From positions 1 through 9,826 of the forward strand of contig JOHN01000117.1 of assembly GCA_000719695.1 (NCBI GenBank): 9,826 bases of DNA, written 5' to 3'. The position numbers were made by a program, and so were the translations under genes. Under the pieces are notes generated by a model. The model saw nothing but the letters and a program-made list of their open reading frames with translations. It was not told the origin of the DNA and made no database searches. Position 1 is the stretch's first letter; each line of letters opens with the position of its first letter. Shown piece by piece: positions 1 through 6,425 of the stretch. Source of the stretch: Streptomyces sp. NRRL F-6131 (GTDB lineage Bacteria > Actinomycetota > Actinomycetes > Streptomycetales > Streptomycetaceae).

Positions 1-698
1 GGGGTGCCGTCGTCCGGGGTGGGGCCGGGGTCCGGGTCGGCGGCCGGGGCGAGGTGTTCGGTTGCCCCGGCTTCGGGGTCGGTGGTCCCGGGGTCGGTGG
101 TCCCGGGGTCGGTGGTCCCGGGGTCGGTGGGGTGCGCCGTGACGGCCAGGTCCGGGTCGATGGTGGGGGTCTCGTCAAGCGGTGCCGACGGTGGGGCAGA
201 GGGGGACGGCGAGGCGGTGGGGAGCGGTGCGCCCACCTCCGGGGCCTCGGCCGGTTCGTCGCCGCCCAGGGCCTCGGTGAGGTCGCTCGGCAGGGGGGCG
301 ACGGCGCCGGGCACCGGCAGGTCGTAGGTGCGCAGGAAGTCGCCGACGCCGACCTCCCGCCCGCCGGCCAGCCGGTAGTGCAGGTAGGCGACGGGCGAGC
401 CGTCGGCCGTGCGGGTGTAGACGGCGCCGACCGGAACGTAGTAGCGGCCCGCGCCCGGGTGCTGGGAGGGGTGGAGGCCTGCCAGCAGTTCGGCCCGGTC
501 GCGGTCGGTCTCGATCGCGCCGCGGCCGACGGTGAGCGCGTTGACGCCGCGGACGGCCAGGGCGGCCAGCACCGACACGAAGATCACCAGACCGATGGCG
601 ACCGTGCGGCGCAGCACCGGCCGGTCGTGCAGCTCCGGCCAGGAGTCGCTGGTCGTGCGTTCGGGCGGCGACCCGCCGTCCGGCCCTCGTTGCCTCAC
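1..698 (-). CDS. Single-pass membrane protein with Pro/Thr-rich tail, partial (3' end outside window)
   Basis: This reading frame is open from a GTG at 698-696 to the left edge, giving 232 complete codons; its stop lies outside the window. No ATG, GTG or TTG occurs in frame between the preceding gene's stop and this GTG, and a G-rich GGGGGCGGGAA lies just upstream as a possible ribosome site. The N-terminus (residues 1-30) is polar. One hydrophobic helix follows at about 33-49 (VAIGLVIFVSVLAALAV). The outer part, about 50-135, looks folded (RYYVPVGAVYTRT, VAYLHYRLAGGREVGVGDFL). From about 140 the chain becomes an acidic, Pro/Ser/Thr-rich tail containing three DPGTT repeats. I do not recognise the family. 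The topology suggests an anchor, an extracytoplasmic domain and a disordered wall-spanning stretch. It lies 120 nt after the propeller gene on the same strand, so it may be the last operon member or have its own promoter. Confidence 0.75.
   Translation of the reverse strand, partial: MRQRGPDGGSPPERTTSDSWPELHDRPVLRRTVAIGLVIFVSVLAALAVRGVNALTVGRGAIETDRDRAELLAGLHPSQHPGAGRYYVPVGAVYTRTADGSPVAYLHYRLAGGREVGVGDFLRTYDLPVPGAVAPLPSDLTEALGGDEPAEAPEVGAPLPTASPSPSAPPSAPLDETPTIDPDLAVTAHPTDPGTTDPGTTDPGTTDPEAGATEHLAPAADPDPGPTPDDGT
81..125 (-). repeat. Three perfect tandem copies of a 15-bp unit encoding DPGTT
   Basis: The plus-strand unit ggtggtcccggggtc occurs three times head to tail with no mismatch, and a degraded partial copy lies at about 69-80. 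On the minus strand it encodes Asp-Pro-Gly-Thr-Thr in the reading frame of the partial membrane protein. Because the unit is five codons long, gain or loss of copies keeps the frame. Copy number could vary between strains. Confidence 0.9.
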
Positions 699-728
699 TG
701 TTCCCGCCCCCGGTCCGTCGGCGCGGCG

Positions 729-742
729 GCCCGGTACCGGGC
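729..742. repeat. 14-bp perfect palindrome upstream of the partial membrane-protein gene
   Basis: GCCCGGTACCGGGC reads the same on both strands and lies about 30 nt before the GTG start at 698. Its place in the 5' leader would suit an operator or a small hairpin. No known regulator is recognised, and GC-rich palindromes of this length also arise by chance. Confidence 0.4.
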
Positions 743-768
743 ACGGCCGCTCGTAGTGCTCGACGTGG

Positions 769-799
769 ACCCTACGCTCCGAGTTCCGAAAGGGACCAA
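769..799 (-). promoter_or_regulatory. Weak candidate promoter for the partial membrane-protein gene
   Basis: On the minus strand, TAGGGT (774-769) resembles the actinomycete -10 hexamer. TTGGTC (799-794) lies 19 nt further upstream as a poor -35. Both fall in the 120-nt gap after the propeller gene's stop, so the distal gene could be transcribed independently. The match is weak and may be chance. Confidence 0.2.
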
Positions 800-818
800 C
801 CAGCCCGACCAGTCGGCC

Positions 819-1856
819 TCACCCCAGGTAGGCCGGGGCCACGGCGGCGTCCAGCAGCCGCTGGGCGGTGCCGGTGCCGTCGGCGGGGACGGTCCACAGG
901 TCGGCGCCGAAGTCGCCGGGCATGGCGTAGAGCAGGGTGTGGTCGTCGGACCAGACGGCCTGGTCGTCGATGCTGCGCTGTTCGGCGGTGGCGGTCTCGG
1001 TCATGGTGGCGAGGTCCAGGACGTACAGCCGCCAGGGGGCGTCCGCGGAGGCGCCGGGCACCCGCTTCTTGTAGGCGATCCGGGTGCCGTCCGGGGAGAG
1101 CGAGGGGCACTCGACGTTCTGGTGGAGGGTGGTGAGGGTGCGGGCGCCGAGGTCGCCGCGGACCAGGTGGGTCCGGCCGTCGGTGGCGAGGGTGGCGTAG
1201 AAGGCGTTGTCGTCGACGAAGGTCACGCCCCAGATGTTGACGTCGGGCGCGCGGTACGGCCGGCCGTCCTTGATCACGTCGAACTCCTCCAGGTTGTCCC
1301 GGAGGGTCCCGTCGCGGACGTCGACGATCGAGGTGCGGGTGGAGAAGTCGGTGCCCGCGTAGGAGTCGCCGCTGACGAAGACGGTCCAGGCGGCGAGGTG
1401 GCCGGAGGGCGAGACCCGGGAGCGGGTGGGGATGCCGGCGGCCGGGAAGGAGCGCAGTTCGCGGAGGTGGTCGTCGAGGACCACGGCCCGGTAGGTGTCC
1501 TGGAGGGCGCCGCGGTCGGCCCGGAGGCAGATGCCGGTGCCGGCGGCGGCGTAGAAGCGCAGGCACTGGACTCCGGAGGAGGTGCGGGGGCCGTCGGGGT
1601 GGTCGGCGGGGACGGTGACGATCTCGTCGCGGTGCGGGCCCCAGGCCGTGTTGCGGAAGATCAGTTGCCGGGTGGCGGGGTCCTTGAGGGTGACCTCGCC
1701 GGGGGTGACGACCGGGCCGCCGGCCTGCGGGCGGTCGCGCTCGGCGGAGCGGTCGGCGGCCCGGAGGACGGCGCCGGTGCCGACCGCGCCGAGCAGCACG
1801 ACGGCGACCAGCAGGATCAGCACCCGGGTGCGGTTGGCGAGGGGGGCGGTGGTCAC
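819..1856 (-). CDS. Membrane-anchored TolB/PD40-like beta-propeller protein
   Basis: The product has 345 residues. An N-terminal helix at about 11-32 (RVLILLVAVVLLGAVGTGAV) acts as a signal anchor, and a large extracytoplasmic domain follows. Blades of the WD40-like/PD40 type can be read by eye: SRVSPSGHLAAWTVF near 146-160, NIWGVTFVDDNAFYATL near 207-223, CPSLSPDGTRIAYKK near 250-264 and AVWSDDHTLLYAMP near 300-313. The SPDGTRIAY pattern is the usual TolB-propeller signature. C99, C110 and C250 could form a disulfide. The start is the GTG at 1856-1854, which shares four bases (GTGA) with the stop of the MFS gene, so the two are probably translationally coupled. The frame is open far upstream inside the MFS gene, but that part is shadow. 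The ligand is unknown; in this operon it may bind a substrate or the secreted phosphatase (inference). Confidence 0.85.
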   Translation of the reverse strand: MTTAPLANRTRVLILLVAVVLLGAVGTGAVLRAADRSAERDRPQAGGPVVTPGEVTLKDPATRQLIFRNTAWGPHRDEIVTVPADHPDGPRTSSGVQCLRFYAAAGTGICLRADRGALQDTYRAVVLDDHLRELRSFPAAGIPTRSRVSPSGHLAAWTVFVSGDSYAGTDFSTRTSIVDVRDGTLRDNLEEFDVIKDGRPYRAPDVNIWGVTFVDDNAFYATLATDGRTHLVRGDLGARTLTTLHQNVECPSLSPDGTRIAYKKRVPGASADAPWRLYVLDLATMTETATAEQRSIDDQAVWSDDHTLLYAMPGDFGADLWTVPADGTGTAQRLLDAAVAPAYLG

Positions 1857-3232
1857 GGGTGCGCCTCCGGGTCGTTGGTGGCGGTGGTGGTCGTGGCGAT
1901 GGCGGTAGCGGGCTCGCGCAGCACGAAGGCCGCCCCGGTGACGCAGCCGGCCAGCGCCAGCGCCGACCAGGTCAGCGCGGTGGTGCCGCCGACCGCGCTC
2001 CACAGCGCGCCGAACATCAGCGAGCAGGCGAACCGGGCGAGCGCCTGCCCGGTGCCGACCAGGGCGAGACCGGCGCCGCGCTGCCCGGCGGGGACGGTGT
2101 CGGCCGCGGCGGCGGCGAGCACGCCGTCGGTGGCGGCGTAGAAGGCGCCGTGCAGCAGCAGGACGCAGCCCACCACGGCGGGCCCGTCGAGCGGGGACAG
2201 CAGCAGCCCGTAGGCGAGCAGCAGGACGCCGTGGCCGGCCAGGAACAGCCGGCGGCGGCCGATCCGGTCGGCGAGCGCGCCGAGCGGCACGGCGAGCAGC
2301 AGGAAGGCCCCGGCGGTGCCGAGCGGGAGCAGCGGGAAGTACTCGGTGGCGAGGCCTAGCCGGCGCTGGACCAGCAGGTAGAGGAAGGAGTCGCTGACGG
2401 TGGTGAGACCGAGCAGCACCGCGCACACGGTGAGCCGGCGCAGCCCGGGGATGCGCAGCAGCGCGAGCCCGTCGCGGAGGCGGGGGTGCGCGGCGGGCCC
2501 CTCGCCGGCTTCGGCACCGGCCGGCCGGTTCGGCACGAAGAGCAGCAGGACGAGGACGCCGAGCACCGCGACGCAGGCGCTGACCGCGAACACCGCGTGG
2601 TAGCCCTGCTGCTGGCCGCCGTCGGCGAGCAGCGGACCGCCGGCCGTCCGGAGCACCAGGAAGGCGGCGAGCGGCCCGAACAGCGCGCCGGCCGTGTCCA
2701 TCGCCCGGTGGACGCCGAACGCCCGGCCGCGGTGGGAGGGTTCGGTGGCGAGCGAGATCATCGCGTCGCGGGGGGCGGTGCGCAGGCCCTTGCCGGTGCG
2801 GTCGACGGCGAGGACGGCACCGATCAGCGGCACGGTGTGGACGAGCAGCAGCAGCGGTTTGCTGAGCGCCGAGAGGCCGTAGCCGACGGCGGCGACGGCC
2901 TTGTGCCGGGGCGTGCCGTCGCGCCCGCGCCGGTCGGCGAGGTGGCCGCCGGCCAGCCGGACGACGGCGCTGAAGCCGTTCTGGATGCCGTCGAGCAGGC
3001 CGAAGCCGAGCGGGGAGAGGCCGAGGCCGGTGAGCAGGTAGAGCGGCAGGACGGCGCTGACCATCTCGGAGGAGACGTCGGTGACCAGGCTGACCACGCC
3101 CAGGGCCACCACGGTGCCGGGGACGGCCGCCCGGGCGGCGGTGCGGCGTCCGTCGGCGGCCTCCCGCCGCCCCGGCCGGGTCTCGGCCGGGGCGACGGGG
3201 GCCTTGGAGCTGCGGGAGTCCGCGACGTACAC
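1853..3232 (-). CDS. Major facilitator superfamily transporter
   Basis: The product has 459 residues and about 12 hydrophobic segments in two halves split by a polar loop at about 235-260. The first half carries VTDVSSEMVSAVLPLYL (about 50-66), a motif A version GGHLADRRGR (95-104) and DRTGKGLRTAPRDAMIS (144-160), a pattern I associate with one MFS subgroup of presumed drug or small-solute transporters. The second half repeats motif A as GALADRIGRRR (318-328). I chose the GTG at 3232, which lies 5 nt after the phosphatase stop and has GGAA nine bases upstream; the open frame extends to 3649, but only as a shadow of the phosphatase gene. A start nearer the first helix (about residue 41) is possible. 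The stop overlaps the propeller gene's start. The substrate cannot be read from sequence. Uptake of a dephosphorylated product would fit the context, but export is equally possible. Confidence 0.9.
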   Translation of the reverse strand: MYVADSRSSKAPVAPAETRPGRREAADGRRTAARAAVPGTVVALGVVSLVTDVSSEMVSAVLPLYLLTGLGLSPLGFGLLDGIQNGFSAVVRLAGGHLADRRGRDGTPRHKAVAAVGYGLSALSKPLLLLVHTVPLIGAVLAVDRTGKGLRTAPRDAMISLATEPSHRGRAFGVHRAMDTAGALFGPLAAFLVLRTAGGPLLADGGQQQGYHAVFAVSACVAVLGVLVLLLFVPNRPAGAEAGEGPAAHPRLRDGLALLRIPGLRRLTVCAVLLGLTTVSDSFLYLLVQRRLGLATEYFPLLPLGTAGAFLLLAVPLGALADRIGRRRLFLAGHGVLLLAYGLLLSPLDGPAVVGCVLLLHGAFYAATDGVLAAAAADTVPAGQRGAGLALVGTGQALARFACSLMFGALWSAVGGTTALTWSALALAGCVTGAAFVLREPATAIATTTTATNDPEAHP

Positions 3233-3237
3233 GGGCG

Positions 3238-4167
3238 TCAGTTCCAGATGCCGGTGATGGTGGCGGCGGTGGCGGCGTTGCCCGCGTGGCTGGTCAGGCC
3301 CGCGAGGTCCTCCAGGGTGCGCAGCACGTTGTAGTGGTTGTAGGTGGTGGCGGTGGTGGAGCCGGGGGTGACGTGGGCGCCGTAGAAGACGGTGGGGATG
3401 CGGTTGCCGGAGAGGCGGTTGTCCTCGTCGAAGGTGACGACGAGGATGCTGTTGTTGGCCTTGGCCCAGGTGGCGTAGGCGCCGAGCTTGTTCTTGATCC
3501 AGGTGTCGCCGGTGGAGACCGAGCAGTCGTGCATGTCGTTGCAGAGGTCCGGGACGACGAAGGAGACCTTCGGCAGGGTCGCGAAGTTCGTCGGGAACTG
3601 CGTCATGGTGTACGCGGTGTTGGTCGGCACGTTGCTGAAGCCGAACCACGGGTTGTGCTTCTGCGCGTACTTGCCGCTGGAGCAGACGGTGGAGCCCTGG
3701 CTGGGCAGGCCCTCGTTGTAGCTGCCCCAGGTCTTGCCGGCGGCGATCAGCTCGGAGGCGAGGTTCGGCTTGTTGATCGAGCCGACGGAGACGCAGCTGT
3801 CGTCGGTGCGGCCCTGGTTGGAGCCGGAGAACAGCTGGTAGTAGTTGGGCTCGCTGGGGTGGGTGAGCCCGAAGGACTGGGTGAGGGTGGCGCCGCCGGC
3901 CTTGAGGGTGTTGTTGATGTACGGCGCGCTGGAGCTGCCGATGACCTGGGTGTAGGCGTGGTTCTCCAGGACGACGACGACCACGTGGTCCGGGGCGGGC
4001 AGGGCGGCGGCCTGCGCGGTGGTGCCGGTGGCGGCCCAGAGGCCGAGCGAGCCGGCGACGAGGCCGAGGCCGGCGGCCGAGGCGGTCAGGGTGCGGCGGC
4101 GGGGGCGGCTCGGGGCGGCGCCCGCGGTGGTGGCGCTCATGTCAACGGTGTCGGGGGTCTCGGGCAT
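3238..4167 (-). CDS. Secreted PF04185-type phosphoesterase / acid phosphatase (phosphatidylinositol-3-phosphatase-like)
   Basis: The product has 309 residues. The ATG at 4167 follows a strong GGAGGA Shine-Dalgarno with a 5-nt spacer; a second in-frame ATG (MSATT, residue 10) has none. Residues 22-53 form an export signal with a twin-arginine-like PRRRTLT, a hydrophobic core and a probable AQA cleavage site near 53, so Tat export is likely. The mature domain starts with HVVVVVLENHAY (61-72), followed by THPSEPNYYQLFSGS (102-116), a metal or active-site cluster PDLCNDMHD (206-214) and VVTFDEDN (243-250). These match the phosphoesterase family that includes mycobacterial SapM and bacterial acid phosphatases. 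Four cysteines (125, 162, 209, 215) suit disulfides in a secreted protein. It would hydrolyse phosphomonoesters outside the cell; the exact substrate is unknown. It heads the minus-strand operon and has a PHO-box-like site upstream, pointing to induction by phosphate limitation. Confidence 0.93.
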   Translation of the reverse strand: MPETPDTVDMSATTAGAAPSRPRRRTLTASAAGLGLVAGSLGLWAATGTTAQAAALPAPDHVVVVVLENHAYTQVIGSSSAPYINNTLKAGGATLTQSFGLTHPSEPNYYQLFSGSNQGRTDDSCVSVGSINKPNLASELIAAGKTWGSYNEGLPSQGSTVCSSGKYAQKHNPWFGFSNVPTNTAYTMTQFPTNFATLPKVSFVVPDLCNDMHDCSVSTGDTWIKNKLGAYATWAKANNSILVVTFDEDNRLSGNRIPTVFYGAHVTPGSTTATTYNHYNVLRTLEDLAGLTSHAGNAATAATITGIWN

Positions 4168-4319
4168 GGTGTCCTCCGTGCGTCGGGAACGGCGGCCGGG
4201 CGTGGCAGGATTCCCGGCCGCGGGGACGTTCCGGGTGGGGAGAGGACCGCTGGTCAGGGAACCGGCGGTTTCGGAGCGCCGCAAACAGTAGGAGGGCCGC
4301 GGTGGCGCGGGCCCCGGCC

Positions 4320-4341
4320 GCCGGGTGAAGAACAGGCGAAC
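4320..4341 (-). promoter_or_regulatory. PHO-box-like PhoP site: two 11-bp direct repeat units
   Basis: On the minus strand the two adjacent 11-mers are GTTCGCCTGTT and CTTCACCCGGC. The Streptomyces PhoP operator is built from 11-bp direct repeats whose first seven bases approach GTTCACC. Each unit here matches six of seven, and the units are in exact 11-bp register. The site lies 153-174 nt upstream of the secreted phosphatase start and in its orientation. A possible -10, TACTGT at 4290-4285, lies about 30 nt downstream, somewhat far for a box acting at -35. PhoP control is inferred from the motif and from the gene's function. Confidence 0.6.
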
Positions 4342-4402
4342 AGGGATCGCCGGCCGGGCTTCGCCGTCGGACGTGTGCCGACGTACGTCACAACCGGCGC
4401 GA

Positions 4403-4432
4403 TTGACCCGTCCGTCGCGAGCGTGGTGGGAT
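4403..4432 (+). promoter_or_regulatory. Weak candidate sigma-70-type promoter toward the cobalamin genes
   Basis: TTGACC (4403-4408) is followed after 18 nt by TGGGAT (4427-4432). The -35 is close to consensus, but the -10 lacks the usual A in position two. If real, the transcript would have a leader of about 170 nt before the earliest start of the cbiG-like gene, or about 435 nt before the latest. Confidence 0.27.
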
Positions 4433-4610
4433 TCCGGCAGTCCTCCGGCGCCCGGCACCGCCCTGACCTGGACGTTCCGGCCGACGGGCGAGCGACGGAT
4501 TTCGGCCGCCCCGGAGGCCCGCCGGCCGGGGCCGCCGGACGTCGGGCCCTCGGGCAGGTGTCGGGCGGATGGCGTGGAGGAGCGGAACGTGAGCGGGGGG
4601 TGAGCGCGGC

Positions 4611-5336
4611 GTGAGGGATCCGGACGGGGACGGCCGCGACGCCCGGGACACCGGGGAGGCCCGGGGCGCTCGAAGCACGCGCGGCACTCGGAGCGCCCGG
4701 GGGGCGCGGGATCCGCAGCGCGCCCCGGGCGCGCACGGCGCCCGCGGCGCGTCGGGCGGTGCCGGTGACGGCGGACGGCTCGCGGTCGGGATCGGTGACG
4801 GCGGACGGCTCGCGTTCGACGGCGGACGGGGCTCGGACGTGGTCGGACGGGGCTCGGTCGGGGTCGGACGGCTCGTGGTCGGGATCGGCGTGCGCCGCAC
4901 GGCGACCGACGTCGAGCTGCTCGACCTGGTCCGGCGGACGCTCGACGGGGCCGGACTGGCGCCGGAGTCCGTCGCGGCGCTCGCCACCCTGGTGGGCAAG
5001 GGCGGCCACCCCGCCGTCCGCGCGACCGCCGCCGCGCTCGGGGTCCCGGTGACCGAGTACCCGGCCGAGCTGCTGGCGACCGTGACGGTGCCCAACCCGT
5101 CCGGAGCCGTCGGCGAGGCCGTCGGGACGGTCAGCGTGGCCGAGGCGGCGGCCCTGGCGGCGGCGGACGAAGCGGCCGGGGCGGGGAGCGGCGCGGGGGG
5201 CGGCGGAGAGCTGATCGTCCCGAAACGGAAGTCCGCGGCCGCGACGGTCGCCGTCGCCCGCCTCCCGCACCCACCCCGGCCGCCGTCCCGGCAGTCCGCC
5301 CCACCCCGCCCGCAGAACGCAGGAGAGCGTCCGTGA
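4611..5336 (+). CDS. CbiG C-terminal-domain / CobE-type cobalamin biosynthesis protein
   Basis: The core domain starts near 4872 with RLVVGIGVRRTATDVELL. It continues through a Leu/Ala helix (EELL-type DLVRRTLDGAGL), SVAALATLVGKGG, VPVTEYPAELL, VPNPSGAVGEAVGTVSVAEAAAL and the C-terminal LIVPKRKSAAATVAVAR. These are the conserved blocks of the CbiG_C/CobE family, which acts on precorrin intermediates around ring contraction in corrin synthesis. The CbiG N-terminal and middle domains are missing, as in CobE-type proteins. The start is uncertain. The GTG at 4611 gives 241 residues, with about 87 Gly/Arg/Asp-rich residues before the domain; GTGs at 4839 and 4875 would give near-normal N-termini, but none has a strong ribosome site. 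The extra 5' stretch contains in-frame duplications of the domain's own first codons. The stop overlaps cobC by 4 nt (GTGA), so the two are coupled. Confidence 0.8.
   Translation: MRDPDGDGRDARDTGEARGARSTRGTRSARGARDPQRAPGAHGARGASGGAGDGGRLAVGIGDGGRLAFDGGRGSDVVGRGSVGVGRLVVGIGVRRTATDVELLDLVRRTLDGAGLAPESVAALATLVGKGGHPAVRATAAALGVPVTEYPAELLATVTVPNPSGAVGEAVGTVSVAEAAALAAADEAAGAGSGAGGGGELIVPKRKSAAATVAVARLPHPPRPPSRQSAPPRPQNAGERP
4764..4888 (+). repeat. In-frame degenerate repeats duplicating the first codons of the CbiG-like domain
   Basis: A 21-bp sequence beginning GGTGACGGCGGACGG occurs exactly at 4764-4784 and again at 4794-4814 (30-bp period). A 23-bp stretch at 4773-4795 recurs at 4866-4888 with one mismatch, offset by 93 bp. 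Both offsets are multiples of three, so the protein repeats GRLxVGIG: GRLAVGIG, GRLAF, then the genuine GRLVVGIG that opens the domain. Further fragments (GGACGGGGCTCGG) fill the space between. Confidence 0.85.
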
Positions 5337-6418
5337 CCCGCCACACCCCCGCCGAACCCGACCTGCGCCACCACGGGGACGCCGAAGTGCGCGCCGACGG
5401 CGCCGACCTGGTCGACCTCGCCGTCAACGTCCGCACCGGCACGCCCCCGCCGTGGCTGCGCGAACGCCTCGCCGCGACGCTCGCCGACCTCGCCGCGTAC
5501 CCCGACGGCACCGCCGCGCGCGCCGCCGTCGCCGAGCGGCACGGCCGCCCGGTGGACGAGGTGCTGCTCACCTCCGGCGCCGCCGAGGCGTTCGTGCTGC
5601 TCGCCCGCGTGCTGACGCCCCGTCACACCGTCGTGGTGCACCCGCAGTTCACCGAACCGGAGGCCGCACTGCGGGACGCCGGACACCCGGTGCGACGGGT
5701 CCTGCTCTCCCCCGCCGAAGGCTTCCGGCTGACCGCGGACGCGGTGCCGGAGGAGGCCGACCTGGTCGTGCTCGGCAACCCCACCAACCCGACCTCCGTC
5801 CTCCACCCGGCCGCCGCCGTCGCCGCCCTCGCCCGACCCGGCCGCACCCTGGTGATCGACGAGGCGTTCATGGACACCGTGCCCGGGGAGCGCGAAACCC
5901 TGGCCTCCGCACGGGAGTTGCCCGGCCGGGTGGTCGTGCTGCGCAGCCTCACCAAGACCTGGGGGCTGGCCGGCCTGCGGATCGGCTACGTGCTCGGCCC
6001 GGCGCCGCTGATCGCCGCCCTCTCCGCCGCCCAGCCGCTCTGGCCGGTCTCGACCCCGGCGCTGGTCGCCGCCGGGGCCTGCTCGACCCCGGCGGCCCTC
6101 GCCGAGGCCGAGCAGGCCGCCCAGGACCTCGCGCTCCGGCGCGACCACCTGCTCAAGGGCCTGGCCGCCTTCCCCGACGTCCGGGTGCACGGCGAACCGG
6201 CGGCGTCCTTCGTCCTGGTCGAGCTGCCCGGCGCGGACGCCGTCCGCGACCGGCTGCGCGCCCTCGGCTTCGCCGTCCGCCGGGGCGACACCTTCCCCGG
6301 CCTCGGCGCCGACTGGCTGCGCATCGCCGTCCGGGACGAGGCCACCACGGACGCCTTCCTGGCCGCCCTCGCGCGCGCCCTCGGGGACGCCGACGGGGCC
6401 ACCCCGAGGCGGCCCTGA
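5333..6418 (+). CDS. cobC: PLP-dependent aminotransferase-fold protein, Rv2231c/CobC family (threonine-phosphate decarboxylase-like)
   Basis: The product has 361 residues and starts at a GTG preceded by AGGAGA with a 6-nt spacer. It has the fold type I aminotransferase landmarks: LTSGAAEAFVLL (79-90), LGNPTNPTSVL (147-157) with the cofactor-contacting Asn, VIDEAFMD (174-181) with the Asp that pairs with the pyridine nitrogen, SLTKTWGLAGLRIGY (205-219) with Schiff-base Lys208, and LRIAVR (329-334) with the substrate-carboxylate Arg. The SLTKTW...GLR pattern and the length match CobD/CobC-type enzymes, which decarboxylate L-threonine phosphate to the aminopropanol phosphate arm of cobalamin. 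Actinobacterial relatives are labelled Rv2231c family CobC. Coupling by a GTGA overlap to the CbiG-like gene supports a cobalamin role. Histidinol-phosphate aminotransferase is the main alternative family and seems less likely in this context. It ends 7 nt before the convergent small membrane gene. Confidence 0.9.
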   Translation: MTRHTPAEPDLRHHGDAEVRADGADLVDLAVNVRTGTPPPWLRERLAATLADLAAYPDGTAARAAVAERHGRPVDEVLLTSGAAEAFVLLARVLTPRHTVVVHPQFTEPEAALRDAGHPVRRVLLSPAEGFRLTADAVPEEADLVVLGNPTNPTSVLHPAAAVAALARPGRTLVIDEAFMDTVPGERETLASARELPGRVVVLRSLTKTWGLAGLRIGYVLGPAPLIAALSAAQPLWPVSTPALVAAGACSTPAALAEAEQAAQDLALRRDHLLKGLAAFPDVRVHGEPAASFVLVELPGADAVRDRLRALGFAVRRGDTFPGLGADWLRIAVRDEATTDAFLAALARALGDADGATPRRP

Positions 6419-6425
6419 CCTCCGG

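Larger units (their letters stand above)
4168..4610. other. Divergent intergenic control region between the phosphatase operon and the cobalamin pair
   Basis: This 443-nt stretch holds no convincing gene. The short frames crossing it have no family features, and the best ribosome site (GGAGG near 4576) leads to a GTG at 4589 that stops after four codons. Visible elements are a PHO-box-like repeat (4320-4341), a possible minus-strand -10 TACTGT (4290-4285), a 10-bp palindrome GACGTACGTC (4380-4389) and a weak plus-strand promoter (4403-4432). I looked for the B12-box core GCCACTG and the surrounding cobalamin-riboswitch pattern and did not find them. Confidence 0.6.

Noticed and set aside
81..125. 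Short tandem repeats as a CRISPR array
   Set aside because: Units are 15 bp, directly abutting with no spacers, and in frame with a coding sequence.
54..2141. Long plus-strand open frame (695 codons) antisense to the minus-strand genes
   Set aside because: It is Gly/Val/Ala/Arg-rich with no domain, and it lies opposite four well-supported minus-strand frames. Such long antisense frames are normal at this GC content.
4380..4389. 10-bp palindrome GACGTACGTC, partly shared with the GTACGTCGTAC at 7001-7011
   Set aside because: The shared core is only seven bases and the symmetry differs, so it does not support a common operator.
4325..4603. 92-codon plus-strand frame in the control region
   Set aside because: It has no ribosome site, no family features, and overlaps the PHO-box-like repeat; composition is that of random GC-rich sequence.
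3286..4614. Plus-strand open frame antisense to the phosphatase
   Set aside because: It is Gly/Ala/Val-rich low complexity, opposite a protein with a signal peptide and PF04185 motifs.
4168..4870. Cobalamin riboswitch upstream of the cobalamin genes
   Set aside because: No B12-box core or characteristic stem pattern was found by eye on either strand.
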